Shown here: piece after piece, positions 20,805 to 21,546 of the stretch
Layout: the number at the start of each line of letters is the position of its first letter
Numbering within the stretch: position 1 is the first letter of the stretch
DNA from: JBLHGU01 sp047615875
GTDB lineage: Bacteria; Pseudomonadota; Gammaproteobacteria; Arenicellales; CAJQKF01
NCBI GenBank assembly: GCA_047615875.1
Contig: JBLHGU010000083.1
Coordinates: forward strand, 1 to 21,546
Direction: 5' to 3'
DNA: 21,546 bases
Translations under genes and position numbers: made by a program
The notes under the pieces: generated by a model
The model's input: only the letters and a program-made list of their open reading frames with translations
Told to the model about the DNA's origin: nothing
The model's database searches: none

Positions 20805-21546
20805 TTAACCAGGAATCTGTAGTGCTCCTGCTTCCAGAGCATTTGCCACCTTAGCGGGAACGCCCATAAATGAGCCATTACTCATGAAAACTAGAACATC
20901 GCCCAATTTAAGTTCCGTCAACAATGCTGTGATAAATCTTTCACTACTCTCGAACAGATATACGTTGCTTGTCTGATCATCGTCAATACCCGTTTTGTTC
21001 CAGTCCTCCGGACAGAGTATAAAACACAGACTAACTTGCTGAATAATAGCTGCTAGAGACTCATTATGAACCCCCATTCGCATAGTATTTGAGCGAGGCT
21101 CCAGTGCAAGGATCAGTCGTTCTGGTTGATATCTGGCTTGAAGACTTTCAATGGTGAGTTTGATCGCGGTCGGATGGTGAGCGAAATCTTCATACACTAC
21201 AATACCGTCAGGAGCTTTAAGTCGCTGGAGACGTCTTTTCGGCAGGCAAAAGGTGGCAAGTGCTGAAACAGCTTGTTTTAAACTTAGGCCAGTGCTGATG
21301 GCGGCGAGTATTGCCGCGCAGGCATTATCTATATTGTGTTTGCCAAATATAGGCCACTGGAGAATTTCCGTATCTTCACCAATCGTGATTGTGCAGCGAC
21401 TATAGTCTTCTGGATGATCTTCAATTTGAATAGCCCCTTTCTGATCATTAAAATATTCTACTGGGGTCCAGCAGCCCATTTCTAACATTAACCGCAAATG
21501 TTCATCGCTACCATTACTAATTATTTTACCATTTCCTGGTAGCGTT
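20805..21546 (-). CDS. mpl: UDP-N-acetylmuramate:tripeptide ligase Mpl (C-terminal part)
   Basis: Mpl re-attaches the recycled peptide L-Ala-gamma-D-Glu-meso-DAP to UDP-MurNAc in the cytoplasm, saving wall peptide for new peptidoglycan. The 246 visible residues cover the end of the ATPase domain and the C-terminal domain of a Mur ligase. IFGKHNIDNACAAILAA is the Mur-ligase N-rich motif, YEDFAHHPTAIK and LEPRSNTMRMG are typical of Mpl rather than MurC, and SNGSFMG lies near the end. The frame is open to the window edge, so about the first 200 residues are missing. The gene is otherwise intact. Confidence 0.9.
   Translation of the reverse strand, partial: TLPGNGKIISNGSDEHLRLMLEMGCWTPVEYFNDQKGAIQIEDHPEDYSRCTITIGEDTEILQWPIFGKHNIDNACAAILAAISTGLSLKQAVSALATFCLPKRRLQRLKAPDGIVVYEDFAHHPTAIKLTIESLQARYQPERLILALEPRSNTMRMGVHNESLAAIIQQVSLCFILCPEDWNKTGIDDDQTSNVYLFESSERFITALLTELKLGDVLVFMSNGSFMGVPAKVANALEAGALQIPG

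Overview
The window looks like chromosomal DNA of a heterotrophic, probably marine, gammaproteobacterium. This is inferred from an enterobacterial-type LexA box, an Mpl/DsbA/cytochrome c neighbourhood, a BtuB receptor under a cobalamin riboswitch, and a complete-looking gene set for uptake and oxidation of the algal sulfonate 2,3-dihydroxypropane-1-sulfonate (DHPS). No rRNA, tRNA, CRISPR array, integrase or intact insertion sequence was seen.

Layout. (1) 1-423 is a decayed junction: a relic of a LacI-family gene (minus strand) abuts the 3' part of an IS5-type transposase gene (plus strand). (2) 606-9347 is the DHPS module. On the minus strand are a fused TRAP membrane subunit (hpsLM-like), its periplasmic binding protein (hpsK-like) and a LacI-family regulator. 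On the plus strand, divergently, are hpsN, hpsO and hpsP. The transporter and hpsN promoters share one design (TTGACA, 17 bp, TTGAAT, 12-13 bp, then the operator TGTAAGCGCTTTCA), and a third operator-like site sits just before the regulator's start codon. The window therefore shows a self-contained substrate-induced regulon that imports DHPS and oxidises it to sulfolactate. Desulfonation genes (suyAB or similar) are not in view. (3) 9351-12485 is an orphan error-prone polymerase gene, dnaE2/imuC, with a perfect LexA box over its start and no imuA-imuB beside it. (4) 12563-15776 is vitamin B12 uptake: btuF (minus) and btuB (plus), the latter behind a cobalamin riboswitch with a recognisable terminator. 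(5) 15917-17631 is a divergent pair: an FkbM-like methyltransferase-type protein and a PAPS-dependent sulfotransferase-type protein, probably surface glycan or secondary modification genes. (6) 17696-18975 is trpD followed by a stand-alone RAM (Lrp/AsnC effector) domain protein. (7) 19142-21546, minus strand, holds mpl (cut by the window edge), dsbA, a candidate small RNA with its own promoter and terminator, and a membrane-anchored cytochrome c5-type protein. A bidirectional terminator separates this block from trpD.

The points most worth following up are the matched promoter/operator pairs of the DHPS regulon with an extra 36-bp palindrome and a long hairpin-bearing hpsN leader, the candidate C-rich-loop small RNA downstream of dsbA, the apparently leaderless SOS-controlled dnaE2, the trpD/stand-alone RAM pair, and the LacI relic whose internal in-frame deletion ends at an 8-bp direct repeat still visible in the intact paralogue.
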